Under the pieces are notes generated by a model. The model was not told the DNA's origin. It did no database searches and worked only from the letters and a program-made list of their open reading frames with translations. This document shows, one piece after another, positions 35,318 through 47,554 of a stretch of DNA of 64,000 bases. This stretch comes from Haloterrigena gelatinilytica. Its GTDB lineage: Archaea; Halobacteriota; Halobacteria; Halobacteriales; Natrialbaceae. A program made the position numbers and the translations under genes. How positions within the stretch are numbered: the first letter of the stretch is position 1; the number at the start of each line of letters is the position of its first letter. The stretch lies in the NCBI RefSeq assembly GCF_013342145.1, contig NZ_JABUQZ010000001.1:1302001-1366000 (forward strand). The letters run 5' to 3'.

Positions 35318-35407
35318 CGGCGCTCACCACCGCCGGTCCGACCGCACCGCTCGTCGTCGTACATAGCGGTAGGCTCACCACCGACCCCAATAAATATGAA
35401 CTGACGT

Positions 35408-35420
35408 GACAGTGACTGTC
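35408..35420. promoter_or_regulatory. perfect palindrome in the coxA/coxB divergent promoter
   Basis: GACAGT (35408-35413) and ACTGTC (35415-35420) form a perfect inverted repeat around one base. On the minus strand the TATA-like ATATTTATT at about 35388-35396 lies next to it, about 75 bp upstream of the coxA start. The palindrome is therefore placed where archaeal activators or repressors bind. It may coordinate subunits I and II. Confidence 0.45.
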
Positions 35421-35532
35421 GTTTATTTTGATATTCCTTCGAATTCCAGCATTCATCTAAAACTGTCCAGAACCGTGATTGTTCACCAAACGATGGACGA
35501 CGTATATCACGCCGGTCGTTGAATCGCCGTCA

Positions 35533-36306
35533 ATGAGTAGTCGCCGTCGTACGATCGTCGCGTCCACCGCCGCGGCGCTCTCGACGCTCCTCGCGCTGAC
35601 CGGCACGGTCGCGGCACAGTCACCTAATCGCGAACTCATCGATGGCCTCGAGTATCAGTTGCTCTACGCGGCTCTGCCGCTAACGCTGTTCGTCCTGATG
35701 ATTCTGATCTACGCGGCCGTCAAGTTCCACGACAACGACGATCCGCAGCCGACGACCGAGGACCCCGCGCTCGAGATCACTTGGACCGCCGCGACGGCGA
35801 TTATCCTGCTGTTCGTCGGCCTCTCCGGCTACTCTGTCCTCGTCAACCCCTATATCTCACCGTCGCAGGCGATCGATACCGACGATCGAAGCCAAGAGGG
35901 GTTCGACTCCTTCGAGGACCTCCCCGATACCGGCGACGAAGAGGTTCACGTCCGCGGCTATCAGTGGGAGTGGCAGGCAACCTATCCGGACGCCAACGTC
36001 ACGACTGAAAACCAGATCGTGATTCCCGCCGGCGAGGACGTGACGTTCTGGCTGACCAGTGACGACGTGATCCACTCACTTTTCATTCCGGATCTGGGCG
36101 TCAAGCAGGACGCGTTCCCCGGCGACTACACTCGCGCACGGACCGTCGTCGACGAACCCGGCCGCTACGACGTGGTCTGTGCGGAGTTCTGCGGCGCCGG
36201 CCACTCGCGGATGCAAGGTGAGATCGTGGTCGTCGACTCCGAAACCTACGACCAGTGGCTTTCGGAAAACGAGGGGACCGTCGCCGAAGCGCCGAACCCC
36301 GATTGA
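35533..36306 (+). CDS. coxB: heme-copper oxidase subunit II
   Basis: A 257-residue protein from ATG 35533. It has a signal-like N-terminus (AALSTLLALTGTVAAQ), two membrane helices at about 42-62 and 85-105, and a C-terminal cupredoxin domain. The binuclear CuA motif is complete: H in DDVIHSLFIPD and C-A-E-F-C-G-A-G-H-S-R-M. It receives electrons and passes them to subunit I. It is transcribed divergently from coxA across about 215 bp. Confidence 0.94.
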   Translation: MSSRRRTIVASTAAALSTLLALTGTVAAQSPNRELIDGLEYQLLYAALPLTLFVLMILIYAAVKFHDNDDPQPTTEDPALEITWTAATAIILLFVGLSGYSVLVNPYISPSQAIDTDDRSQEGFDSFEDLPDTGDEEVHVRGYQWEWQATYPDANVTTENQIVIPAGEDVTFWLTSDDVIHSLFIPDLGVKQDAFPGDYTRARTVVDEPGRYDVVCAEFCGAGHSRMQGEIVVVDSETYDQWLSENEGTVAEAPNPD

Positions 36307-36742
36307 GAGGGACCCGATACCGATCGCACGATGGAAGAGTTAAACCGGACGACCTCCTAAGGGGAGTGCGTGCCTTTAGTCCCCGTCCGAGTCTACCCAT
36401 CCGGGTGCGATGACAGCACGGCGAACCCGGGCACGCGATATCCGGTGGGCCTTGCCCACCCGTTCGAGGAGCACGACCGCTCCTCCGCCCGGCACGAGGG
36501 TTAGCCAGCCGACGCGGCACGCCGCCACGGGATGAGGCTGGACGTTAGTGTTCCGGGCGATACCGATTTCCACCCGGTAGCTCCGCTTTCATCCGCTGCA
36601 AGCCGAGCAAACGTGTAATACCCTGTGCGTTAGCATTCATCACCGTGGGTATCACACCCACACGCTCCATTCCCCCTTGGACTAACATCTCCGTCGCGTC
36701 GACTCGTGGTTACCGAACGAGAGCCAAGTCGCTTGTGCTCTA
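36307..36742 (-). ncRNA. hairpin-dense non-coding stretch, possible transposon-associated RNA
   Basis: No supported gene lies here, but five strong hairpins follow each other: 36401-36406/36425-36430, 36444-36450/36454-36460 (7 bp, 3-nt loop), 36466-36472/36479-36485 (7 bp), 36553-36559/36571-36577, and 36645-36650/36656-36661. The fourth has a G-U pair on the minus strand but a C-A mismatch on the plus strand, which favours a minus-strand RNA. Haloarchaeal IS605-type elements leave structured guide-RNA (omega RNA) relics downstream of tnpB, which is one explanation. I could not recognise a TnpB end with certainty. SRP and RNase P RNA signatures are absent. Confidence 0.4.
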
Positions 36743-37150
36743 CTACTGCTCCCTGTTCGATGAGGGCACCGGTTCGCTGTACAGGAACGACTCCATCGAT
36801 GACCCTGTTATCGTGACTTCGTCTTCGCTCGCCCGCGCCTGACGAACCGTTTCGCTGATCTCGTCGAATCCGTCGCTACCGATCACGTCCCCCGTCCGAT
36901 TGTCGTGTTCGATGAGACCGTGGTCCTCGAGCTTCGGAAGGTGGCTGTGGATCAGCGATGTCGTGACACGTTGTTTTTGTGCCTCGGTGACGGCCTCGAT
37001 CGATTCGCCTTGTTCCCAAGCGGCGATCTGTAATGAAACGCTCTCAATGTTCGCGTGGTCGTTCTCTAAAAAGTAGTAGAGGAGGTATCGACAGCGCGAC
37101 TCGGAAAGAAGTCCGTATACGACGTCCAAGGAGAGACGTTCTGATTCCAT
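36743..37150 (-). CDS. DUF7344 winged-helix protein
   Basis: A 135-residue protein from ATG 37150 (MESERLSLDVV). VYGLLSESRCRYLLYYFLE and RVTTSLIHSHLPKLEDHGLIEHD are the two conserved halves of DUF7344, with the IAAWEQGE helix between them. It is likely a DNA-binding regulator. It lies just downstream of the rRNA operon and has noticeably lower GC than the flanking genes, which hints at a different history. Confidence 0.78.
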   Translation of the reverse strand: MESERLSLDVVYGLLSESRCRYLLYYFLENDHANIESVSLQIAAWEQGESIEAVTEAQKQRVTTSLIHSHLPKLEDHGLIEHDNRTGDVIGSDGFDEISETVRQARASEDEVTITGSSMESFLYSEPVPSSNREQ

Positions 37151-37277
37151 ATTACACGGTTTTCCACACACCCGAATAAGCCCCGCTCCAAAAATATTTG
37201 GTCCGGTTGGAACGGGAATCGTTGTGCCGAGGGTTAATACGACTGATAGCGATGTCACTACGGAATAAATACGAGTA

Positions 37278-37305
37278 GCCCCGCACAGCCGGTGCTGTGC
37301 GGGGC
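37278..37305 (-). terminator. rRNA operon terminator-like stem-loop
   Basis: A perfect 12-bp stem (37278-37289 with 37294-37305, GCCCCGCACAGC and its complement) with a 4-nt loop follows the 5S gene. On the minus strand it is followed by TACTCGTATTTATT. This fits transcription termination or 3' processing of the rRNA transcript. No tRNA gene lies between 5S and this stem. Confidence 0.6.
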
Positions 37306-37323
37306 GTGATGATGAGAGTATGA

Positions 37324-37446
37324 GTGGTGGCGGCGAATCGGGTCTCCCAGAGGGTCGCCCACTCCAGTACTCGCCGAAACGCAGGCGGGCTTAACGTCCG
37401 TGTTCGGGATGGGTACGGGTGGAACCCCGCCGCTGTGGCCGCCGAA
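37324..37446 (-). rRNA. rrf: 5S ribosomal RNA
   Basis: Read on the minus strand, it starts TTCGGCGGCC and contains CCCGTACCCATCCCGAACACGG and the closing CGATTCGCCGCC, matching haloarchaeal 5S rRNA of about 122 nt. The ends pair as the terminal helix. It follows 23S by about 120 nt in the same transcript. Ends are accurate to a few bases. Confidence 0.92.
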
Positions 37447-37493
37447 CGCCGATCAGCGGAATCGAACCGCCGCAATACCAATATCGGTGGTGC

Positions 37494-37544
37494 GACCGTG
37501 TTAGTACGTGTAGTCCAGTTAGCGCCTGGACCCGTTTCCGGGTC
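37494..37544 (-). other. 23S processing stem, downstream arm
   Basis: This segment is complementary to 40518-40566 on the other side of 23S. Read as RNA, the pairing gives an outer stem, a 4-bp helix (GCGC with GCGU on the other arm) flanked by 3-nt bulges (UAA here, CCA on the other arm), and an inner stem of about 10 bp. This is the canonical bulge-helix-bulge that the archaeal splicing endonuclease cuts to release pre-23S. Confidence 0.8.
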
Positions 37545-37567
37545 TGATCCAGATGCGATATGAGTGT

Positions 37568-40477
<2,910 letters not shown>

Positions 40478-40517
40478 GTTCATCGGATCGGCATTGCACA
40501 GAAGTGCAATGGTATGT

Positions 40518-40566
40518 GACCCGGGAACGGGTCCAGTGGACGCCTGGACTACACGTACACACGGTC
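40518..40566 (-). other. 23S processing stem, upstream arm
   Basis: This is the partner of 37494-37544. The arms share ACGGGTCCAG and CTGGACTACACGTAC (plus-strand reading), interrupted by the bulge-helix-bulge core. It lies about 40 nt before the mature 23S 5' end. Confidence 0.8.
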
Positions 40567-40702
40567 TCATCTGCACGCCGTAGACGCGGCATGCATTAAC
40601 CCTTCCCAGCCACGTTTACACGGGCTGGTGCATCGGTTCGTTCGGATTAGATCGAAATCGCCTGCCCCACTTAAGGGGCACGATTCGATCCGCTCCGAGC
40701 CA

Positions 40703-40774
40703 TGGACCCACAGGGATTCGAACCCTGGGCATCCTCCTTGCAAAGGAGGCACTCTACCACTGAGCTATGGGCCC
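40703..40774 (-). tRNA. tRNA-Ala (anticodon UGC)
   Basis: A 72-nt tRNA in the 16S-23S spacer on the minus strand, starting GGGCCCATAGCTCAGTGGTA. The acceptor stem GGGCCCA/TGGGTCC has one G-U pair. The anticodon loop TTTGCAA reads anticodon TGC, and the T-arm is GGGTTCGAATCCC. The CCA end is not encoded. A spacer tRNA-Ala is standard in euryarchaeal rRNA operons. Confidence 0.96.
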
Positions 40775-40809
40775 ACGTCCACCCAGAGGGGTGGACAGAG
40801 CGCGAAAGT

Positions 40810-40842
40810 GTTAGCCTTGGTAGTTCTAAGGTGCCCGATCGG
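40810..40842 (-). other. 16S processing stem, downstream arm
   Basis: This is complementary to 42482-42514 upstream of 16S. As RNA the two arms form a 17-bp outer stem, a 4-bp central helix (CACC with GGUG) flanked by 3-nt bulges UUA and ACG, and a 9-bp inner stem. This canonical bulge-helix-bulge is the cleavage site for maturation of 16S by the tRNA splicing endonuclease. Confidence 0.85.
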
Positions 40843-40909
40843 CCAAACGCTGGTCGATCGAACGTGGAAACCGCTAGTGAGCCAGGCCGTCGGCCTGGTC
40901 TCGGTCTGT

Positions 40910-42383
<1,474 letters not shown>

Positions 42384-42481
42384 GCTATCTGTCTCCCCAG
42401 TTGGGGAGGGTTTGTTGGCGGTGAATGTTAAGATACACACTCACACATGGGTCCACGTTCGGTGACCACAATGATCGTCGA

Positions 42482-42514
42482 CCGATCGGGCGTCACCGAA
42501 CTACCAAGGCTAAC
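42482..42514 (-). other. 16S processing stem, upstream arm
   Basis: This is the partner of 40810-40842. It carries CCGATCGGG at one end and GAACTACCAAGGCTAAC at the other (plus-strand reading), with the bulge and central helix between. Its distance from the mature 16S 5' end is about 100 nt. Confidence 0.85.
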
Positions 42515-42771
42515 ATCAGATCCCATCTGTACGGCGGACCGCAGGGGTGGAATCCTCATCTCCTTCGGACCTACTCGTAAGCCACGAAGGGTACTTAACC
42601 CCTTCGGACTCGAGTGGTCCGGGATGACGGGACGAGTTGAACGTCCCGTCGATCACGCGTTTGCGTTCATATCCCAACGCCCTCATACAGTTAAGGGCAT
42701 CGGATCAACCTGACATCCGGAAACCACATCCGGCATCGGGTTTCGCGTACTTCAATGTACGACGCCAGCCC

Positions 42772-42789
42772 ATATAAGGCCGTCGTCTC
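42772..42789 (-). promoter_or_regulatory. rRNA promoter, proximal copy
   Basis: On the minus strand this reads GAGACGACGGCC followed by the TATA box TTATAT. The identical 18-nt string recurs at 42971-42988, exactly 199 bp further upstream. A shared upstream element joined to a TATA box is how haloarchaeal rRNA promoters are repeated. Transcription would begin about 25 nt downstream, near 42750. Confidence 0.7.
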
Positions 42790-42970
42790 ACGACGCCGGT
42801 CGGCGTCGGTCGCGAGGTGATCCGCGTGCCCTCGAGCGAACCGGTCGATCGAATCGACGGCTCGCAACGAGAGGCGGGATATTGTGCCTACCTCCGCGCC
42901 GGAATGCGGCCGGAGGGGACGTGGCGGCGTGGGCCACGTCGTTCGCATTAGTGACGGAAGCCGGGGACAT

Positions 42971-42988
42971 ATATAAGGCCGTCGTCTC
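42971..42988 (-). promoter_or_regulatory. rRNA promoter, distal copy
   Basis: This has the same GAGACGACGGCC-TTATAT string as the proximal promoter, here extended to TTATATAT, a stronger archaeal TATA box. Tandem promoters allow high and growth-dependent rRNA output. The start point would be near 42945. Confidence 0.7.
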
Positions 42989-43072
42989 GAGAGGCGTCTG
43001 CCGTACGTTGATCAGTACCGAGAGTCTGTCAGGAAGACGAAACTGTTGGGAACAAATCGAAGTCCGGGATCG

Positions 43073-43699
43073 CTAGCGGCGGCCGGTGGACTCGTCGAAT
43101 CGGTGATTCGATCCGACCACGCCGAGGAGCAGCCGGCGAAAGCCACGGAGGAGGTCCCGAAGCACGGGTGCACCGTCGTAGAGCCACAGGAGGGCGGTAA
43201 AGACGGCGAGTCCGATCTGGAGCCAGCGGTACGTCGTGAGGTCCCCCGCGAGCAGTTCGTCCCGATACCGGGAGAAAAACAGCAGGAACTGGTCGACGAA
43301 CCCCTGAGTCGCACTGTGATCCTGAACGACGACGACGGGCCAGAGCATCAGTTCCGGCTGAAAAATCCCCTCGCGGACGTAGGAGTCGAAGACGTCCGCG
43401 GGTAGGTGTAGGAGGTAGCCGAGCGCGAACGCGATCCCGGCTCGAGGGCGACCCGTCGAGCGAGCCGCGAGGCCGATACCGATCGAGATCGGAACGGCGG
43501 CGAAAACGGAGTGGCCGAGCGCGTAACCGGCGTCGAAGACGCCGAACTCCCAGGCCAGCAGTTTATCGACGAGATCCGGGAAGACCGACGCGAAGACGAC
43601 GGTGATCGCCTCGAGTCCGGACGGGGAGTCCCGATAGATCGCGTGACAAAACGTCGAGTAGGCGAGGTAGGCGACGATCGCGTGTTCCCACGGCCACAT
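43073..43699 (-). CDS. YdjM-family membrane-bound metal-dependent hydrolase
   Basis: A 208-residue protein from ATG 43699 (MWPWEHAIVAYLAYS). Conserved polar residues of the YdjM/PF04307 family sit in hydrophobic surroundings: H6, FPDLVDK, ALGHSVFAA and HLPADVFDSY. These His/Asp positions are thought to bind metal. It has about four to five membrane segments. It is transcribed toward the rRNA promoter region. A second family member is at 48246-49238. Substrate unknown. Confidence 0.72.
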   Translation of the reverse strand: MWPWEHAIVAYLAYSTFCHAIYRDSPSGLEAITVVFASVFPDLVDKLLAWEFGVFDAGYALGHSVFAAVPISIGIGLAARSTGRPRAGIAFALGYLLHLPADVFDSYVREGIFQPELMLWPVVVVQDHSATQGFVDQFLLFFSRYRDELLAGDLTTYRWLQIGLAVFTALLWLYDGAPVLRDLLRGFRRLLLGVVGSNHRFDESTGRR

Positions 43700-43980
43700 A
43701 CGAGGGCGGTGCGGTGGGGAGTGGATAGTTATGCAGCGCCTGTTGACCGCGCGGGTGACGGTCCGCGCGGCGCCGGCCGGAAGGCACGTATCGCTGATCG
43801 GGACGGCCACGGTACCGAACTGCCGTTCGAAACGGTCGATTTACCGCGCCCGGTGGAACGAAACTGTACGGAGCGGCTGAACGCGTTACGGATGGGAGGT
43901 CGAACGCGGGCAGTCGGGTCGGGTCGGGTCGGACTCCGGCTAATCGATACGATTTACCGATCGGCGTCGTATGCTCGCGT

Positions 43981-44202
43981 ATGGATCGATCGGGATTCGT
44001 CAAGCTCGCGGTCGTCGGGATCGGGCTGGTCGTGCTGAGTTTCTTCGTCCGCGGGTTCGGCCAGCTGGCCCTCGGCCGCGACGTCGCGGAGGTGCTCCAG
44101 GCGCCGTTCGCGGTCGTCGGTTTTCTCATCGTCGTCTACCTGTTCGTCCGGGCGACGCTGGACGCGGTCGGCGTCTGGACGGTCGAGAACGACGAGGCCT
44201 GA
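43981..44202 (+). CDS. small two-helix membrane protein
   Basis: A 73-residue protein with two hydrophobic helices, LAVVGIGLVVLSFFVRG and PFAVVGFLIVVYLFVRATL, joined by a short charged loop. It lies 48 bp before hisD on the same strand. The function is unknown and the family is not recognised. Confidence 0.65.
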   Translation: MDRSGFVKLAVVGIGLVVLSFFVRGFGQLALGRDVAEVLQAPFAVVGFLIVVYLFVRATLDAVGVWTVENDEA

Positions 44203-44250
44203 GGCGGGACTAAGGAAACCGTTTTTCCGCCACCCCACGAATCGGATGGT

Positions 44251-45549
44251 ATGACTGTGGACGTACGGGAACTCGCCGACCTCGGACCGGCCGATCGGAC
44301 CGCGTTCTTCGACCGCGACGCCGGTATCGACGCGATCAGCGACGACGTGCGGGAGATCGTCGACCGCGTACACGAGGAGGGCGACGTCGCCGTTCGCGAG
44401 TTCACGAGCGAGTTCGACGACGTCGAGCTGGGAAACATCGAAATCACCGACGCGTGCGAGCGCGCGTACGATGATCTCGAGGACGACGTTCGGGAGGCGA
44501 TCGAGACGGCCGCGGAGAACGTCAGGGAGTTCCACGAGGCCCAACTCCCCGAGGACTGGCGCCGCGAGTTCGGTCCCGGACGGGAACTCGGCCGGCGGTT
44601 TCGCCCGATAGAGCGGGTCGGCGTCTACGTGCCCGGCGGCTCCGCGGCCTACCCCTCGAGTGCGATCATGGGCGTCGTCCCGGCGGTCGTCGCGGGCGTC
44701 GACCACGTCGCGGTCGTCACGCCCCCGGCCGACGAGCTGAATCCCGTGACGCTGGCGGCGATCCACGTCGCGGGCGCGGACGCGGTCTACAGCGTCGGCG
44801 GCGCGCAGGCGATCGCCGGACTGGCCTACGGCACCGAGACGATCACGCGGGTCCAGAAGATCGTCGGGCCGGGCAACAAGTGGGTGACGGCAGCGAAAGC
44901 GGCCGTCCGGGGCGACGTCGAGATCGACTTCCTCGCGGGGCCCAGCGAAGTGGTCGTCGTCGCCGACGAGACCGCCGATCCGGACCTCGTCGCCGCGGAA
45001 CTGGTCGCGCAGGCCGAGCACGACCCGAACGCGTCCGTGGTCGCCGTCACGGACGACGCGGACACCGCAGACGCCGTCGCCGCGGCCGTCGACGAACAGA
45101 CCGAGGCGCGCGAGCGCGAGGACGTGATACGCGGTGCGCTCGAGAACGACGCGAGCGGCGTCTTGCTCGCCCGCTCGATGAGCGAGGCGATCCTGTTCAC
45201 CGAGGAGTACGCCCCCGAACACCTCTCGATTATCGCCGACGACGAGGAGTCGATCCTCGAGCGGATCGACAGCGCGGGCAGCGTCTTCCTCGGGCCGAAC
45301 ACGCCGGTCGCCGCGGGCGATTACGCCAGCGGAACGAACCACGTGCTGCCGACGAACGGCGGCGCGCGCGTGGCCGGGGGGCTCTCGATCGAGACGTTCC
45401 TCCGGTCGACGACGGTTCAGCGTCTGTCCGCCGAGGGGCTGGCCGGCATCGGGGACACGATCACGACGCTGGCCGACGCCGAAGGGCTCGAGGCCCACGC
45501 CGAAAGCGTTCGACGTCGACTCGAAGACCGGGAGAACGACGGGGTGTAA
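44251..45549 (+). CDS. hisD: histidinol dehydrogenase
   Basis: A 432-residue enzyme. Motifs of the family are VPGGSAAYPSSAIMGVVPA, GPGNKWVTAAKAAV, EIDFLAGPSEV, LVAQAEHDPNA and NHVLPTNGGARVAGGLS, which include the zinc and NAD ligands. It oxidises L-histidinol in two steps to L-histidine, the last steps of the pathway. No other his gene is nearby; dispersed his genes are normal in haloarchaea. Confidence 0.95.
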   Translation: MTVDVRELADLGPADRTAFFDRDAGIDAISDDVREIVDRVHEEGDVAVREFTSEFDDVELGNIEITDACERAYDDLEDDVREAIETAAENVREFHEAQLPEDWRREFGPGRELGRRFRPIERVGVYVPGGSAAYPSSAIMGVVPAVVAGVDHVAVVTPPADELNPVTLAAIHVAGADAVYSVGGAQAIAGLAYGTETITRVQKIVGPGNKWVTAAKAAVRGDVEIDFLAGPSEVVVVADETADPDLVAAELVAQAEHDPNASVVAVTDDADTADAVAAAVDEQTEAREREDVIRGALENDASGVLLARSMSEAILFTEEYAPEHLSIIADDEESILERIDSAGSVFLGPNTPVAAGDYASGTNHVLPTNGGARVAGGLSIETFLRSTTVQRLSAEGLAGIGDTITTLADAEGLEAHAESVRRRLEDRENDGV

Positions 45550-45630
45550 GCAGTAGTTACGGCGGTCGGTCGAGTTCCGAACACGGCCAACCGAGTTTTT
45601 ACGGTGCTGGATCCGCAAGTACGAATTAAG

Positions 45631-45885
45631 ATGTCACGGCGTGAATGCGACCGTGAGCCCGATCGCGAGTCGGTGGTCGATCCGACCGACGGACGCGTAC
45701 TCGAGCGAAATTACGACTACGCCCAGAAGAACGTCCGGCTCCTGTCGATGTGGTACGACTGCGAGCCCAAGCGAATGCTCGAACTACTGGCGGAACACGA
45801 CATCGAACTGTCGCGCAACGACGAGCGGCAGTTCGGGACGTACTATCGCACGGTGCAACAACACGTGAACAGCTACGGCGAGTAG
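45631..45885 (+). CDS. hypothetical protein
   Basis: An 84-residue protein from ATG 45631. It is hydrophilic and mostly helical: NVRLLSMWYDCEPKRMLELLAEHDIELSRND, followed by FGTYYRTVQQHVNSY. It ends with a helix that could pack as a small dimer. The composition is typical for the genome, which supports the frame. I do not recognise the family. Confidence 0.6.
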   Translation: MSRRECDREPDRESVVDPTDGRVLERNYDYAQKNVRLLSMWYDCEPKRMLELLAEHDIELSRNDERQFGTYYRTVQQHVNSYGE

Positions 45886-46024
45886 CCCCGCGGCGTCCGT
45901 CACCGACCCCGGCGAACGGCACTCGAGGCGGGCTTGCTATCGAACGTGTCTCCGGACGATCACAGGTCGAGGAGCGGTGCCGGTGGCGTCACAGTTAACA
46001 TCGTAGCGCCGGTACGGAATACAC

Positions 46025-46399
46025 ATGAGCACGGACAGCATGGATGGCGGGGAGGCGGAGACGCGTCCCGAGATCGAAGTAACCGAAGACGCGGCCGAGC
46101 AGGCACTGTCGCTGCTCGAGGGAGAAGGACTCGACGACGGCGAAGCCGGTCTGCGCCTGTTCGTCCAACAGGGCGGCTGTGCGGGACTGTCCTACGGGAT
46201 GCGCTTCGACGACGCGCCCGACGAGGACGACACGATCTACGAACACCACGACCTCCGGGTGTTCGTCGATCCGGCCAGCCTGAAGTACATCGAGGGCAGC
46301 GTCCTCGATTACGAAGACGGGCTGCAGGCCGAGGGGTTCCACGTGGACAACCCCAACGTCGTCAGCGAGTGCGGCTGCGGCGAATCGTTCCGAACGTAA
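46025..46399 (+). CDS. A-type iron-sulfur cluster carrier (IscA/ErpA family)
   Basis: A 124-residue protein with the three conserved cysteines of A-type carriers: GGCAGLSYGM near residue 60 and CGCGESF at the C-terminus. It delivers or stores Fe-S clusters for apo-proteins. The first 15 residues are variable and acidic. It is monocistronic here, convergent with dodecin across a spacer of about 210 bp that contains a short imperfect direct repeat near 46485-46530. Confidence 0.92.
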   Translation: MSTDSMDGGEAETRPEIEVTEDAAEQALSLLEGEGLDDGEAGLRLFVQQGGCAGLSYGMRFDDAPDEDDTIYEHHDLRVFVDPASLKYIEGSVLDYEDGLQAEGFHVDNPNVVSECGCGESFRT

Positions 46400-46609
46400 C
46401 GTCGGTCGACGCTTCTCGCCGTCCGTTCGCTGCGGTCTCGCGATGCCGACCAGCGGCGGGACCGTCGCGGGAGGCCGTCGGTCGACAGCGGCCCTCCGTC
46501 GATAGCGGCCCTCCGTCGACAGCGGCCGACGCTCGGACGGGTTCTGCTGGCCGGCGTTCCGGTGTGCTACCGACCGGGTGCGATATCCGCGTAAGCCCCG
46601 GCGAGTCGA

Positions 46610-46810
46610 CTATTCCTCGAGTTCGAAGGCGACGGTCACTTCCGCCTGGTACTGTCGCTCCTCGACGCTGGCGAGTTCGACGCCGAGCTCGTCGACTTCG
46701 ATCCAGTAGAGGTTCTGCAGGGTGTCCTCCGCGCGGTCGATCGCGTTGTCGGCGGCGTCGTCGAAGCTCTCCGTACTCGTGCCGATCAGGGTGATCTTCT
46801 TGAAGACCAT
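46610..46810 (-). CDS. dodecin flavoprotein
   Basis: A 66-residue protein: [28 protein letters not shown], then [14 protein letters not shown] and a final [12 protein letters not shown]. The aromatic W of LYWIEV is the flavin-stacking residue of dodecins. Dodecins form 12-mers that store riboflavin or other flavins; the archaeal protein was first described in Halobacterium. Confidence 0.95.
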   Translation of the reverse strand: MVFKKITLIGTSTESFDDAADNAIDRAEDTLQNLYWIEVDELGVELASVEERQYQAEVTVAFELEE

Positions 46811-46894
46811 GGCCCGGATCGCTACACCGTACGCGGACGTAAAGCTGGTCGTCAGTTTCGCCTCGTGAATCGGTACTGGGATGTCGGCCCGCCG

Positions 46895-47554
46895 TCAGTC
46901 GGCCCGCGCTTCGAGTCGGTCGCGGATCGCACCGGAGACGTCGGTGAGGTACGCACCGCCCCACAGCGCGACGATGAGCGCGCCGATCGAATTGAAGACG
47001 AAGTCGAGCATCGTGTCCTCGAGGCCGTACTGGGTGAGCACGGCCCTGGTCCCAAGCGCCTGAGCCGCCAGCGCGATGGCGAACTCGAGGATTTCCCAGA
47101 GGACGCCGAACGCGAGGACGAACAGCAGGATGAACACGGCGACGAATCGCTGGGGAAAGTGAATGCCGTCGGCGTGTTCGTGGAGCGCGCGGACGGTGGC
47201 GTAGCCCGCGCCGGCGACCAGCGAGGCCGACAGCGCGTGGGTCATGTGATCCCACCACCAGATCTGGCTGTAGAGCGTGACGGTAGCGCCCGGCAGCCCG
47301 ACGGTCCCGAAGGCGTGGAGGAAGACGGCGGCGGTGATCCACAGCGTGAGTCGCGGATCCATCGGGATCTCGTAGTCGCGCTCGAGCAGCGGCGGAAGTT
47401 GGGTGACGATCAGCGCCACGCCGGTGTTGATCACGATGCCGCCGTTGCCGCGCTCGATACCGACGAACAGCATGCCGATCAGCCCGATCTCCATGAGGTA
47501 GGTGAGCTGTCGCTGCCGGCGCTGCGATCGCAGTCCGCGGACGAGATTACGCAT
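46895..47554 (-). CDS. polytopic membrane protein
   Basis: A 219-residue protein with about six helices. IWWWDHMTHALSASLVAG and AFGVLWEILEFAI contain conserved polar residues (D-H-x-x-H and E-x-x-E) inside membrane helices, a pattern seen in the DUF2238/YjdF-like membrane proteins. It overlaps the following membrane protein gene (47547-48164) by 8 bp, so the two are co-translated. Function unknown. Confidence 0.7.
   Translation of the reverse strand: MRNLVRGLRSQRRQRQLTYLMEIGLIGMLFVGIERGNGGIVINTGVALIVTQLPPLLERDYEIPMDPRLTLWITAAVFLHAFGTVGLPGATVTLYSQIWWWDHMTHALSASLVAGAGYATVRALHEHADGIHFPQRFVAVFILLFVLAFGVLWEILEFAIALAAQALGTRAVLTQYGLEDTMLDFVFNSIGALIVALWGGAYLTDVSGAIRDRLEARAD

Larger units (their letters stand above)
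42384..43072 (-). promoter_or_regulatory. rRNA leader and promoter region
   Basis: About 690 bp with no protein gene. It holds the 16S processing arm (42482-42514) and two tandem promoters further upstream (42772-42789 and 42971-42988). Short frames in it are not supported. The leader just before 16S is AT-richer and contains tandem TG-rich segments. Confidence 0.7.

Noticed and set aside
33042-35456. A very long minus-strand frame joining upstream sequence to the small cox-operon membrane protein
   Set aside because: It reads coxA in the wrong frame. The real small gene begins at ATG 33041, overlapping the coxA stop.
36376-36573. A 65-codon minus-strand frame in the hairpin-rich stretch
   Set aside because: It spans several strong RNA stems, lacks acidic character and has no motif; a structured RNA explains the region better.
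36307-36742. SRP (7S) RNA or RNase P RNA as identity of the hairpin-rich stretch
   Set aside because: The SRP helix 8 consensus and the RNase P conserved regions could not be found on either strand.
46481-46530. Short repeated GGCCCTCCGTCGA-type units between the Fe-S carrier and dodecin genes
   Set aside because: Only two or three imperfect copies are present; this is best explained by local slippage in an intergenic spacer.
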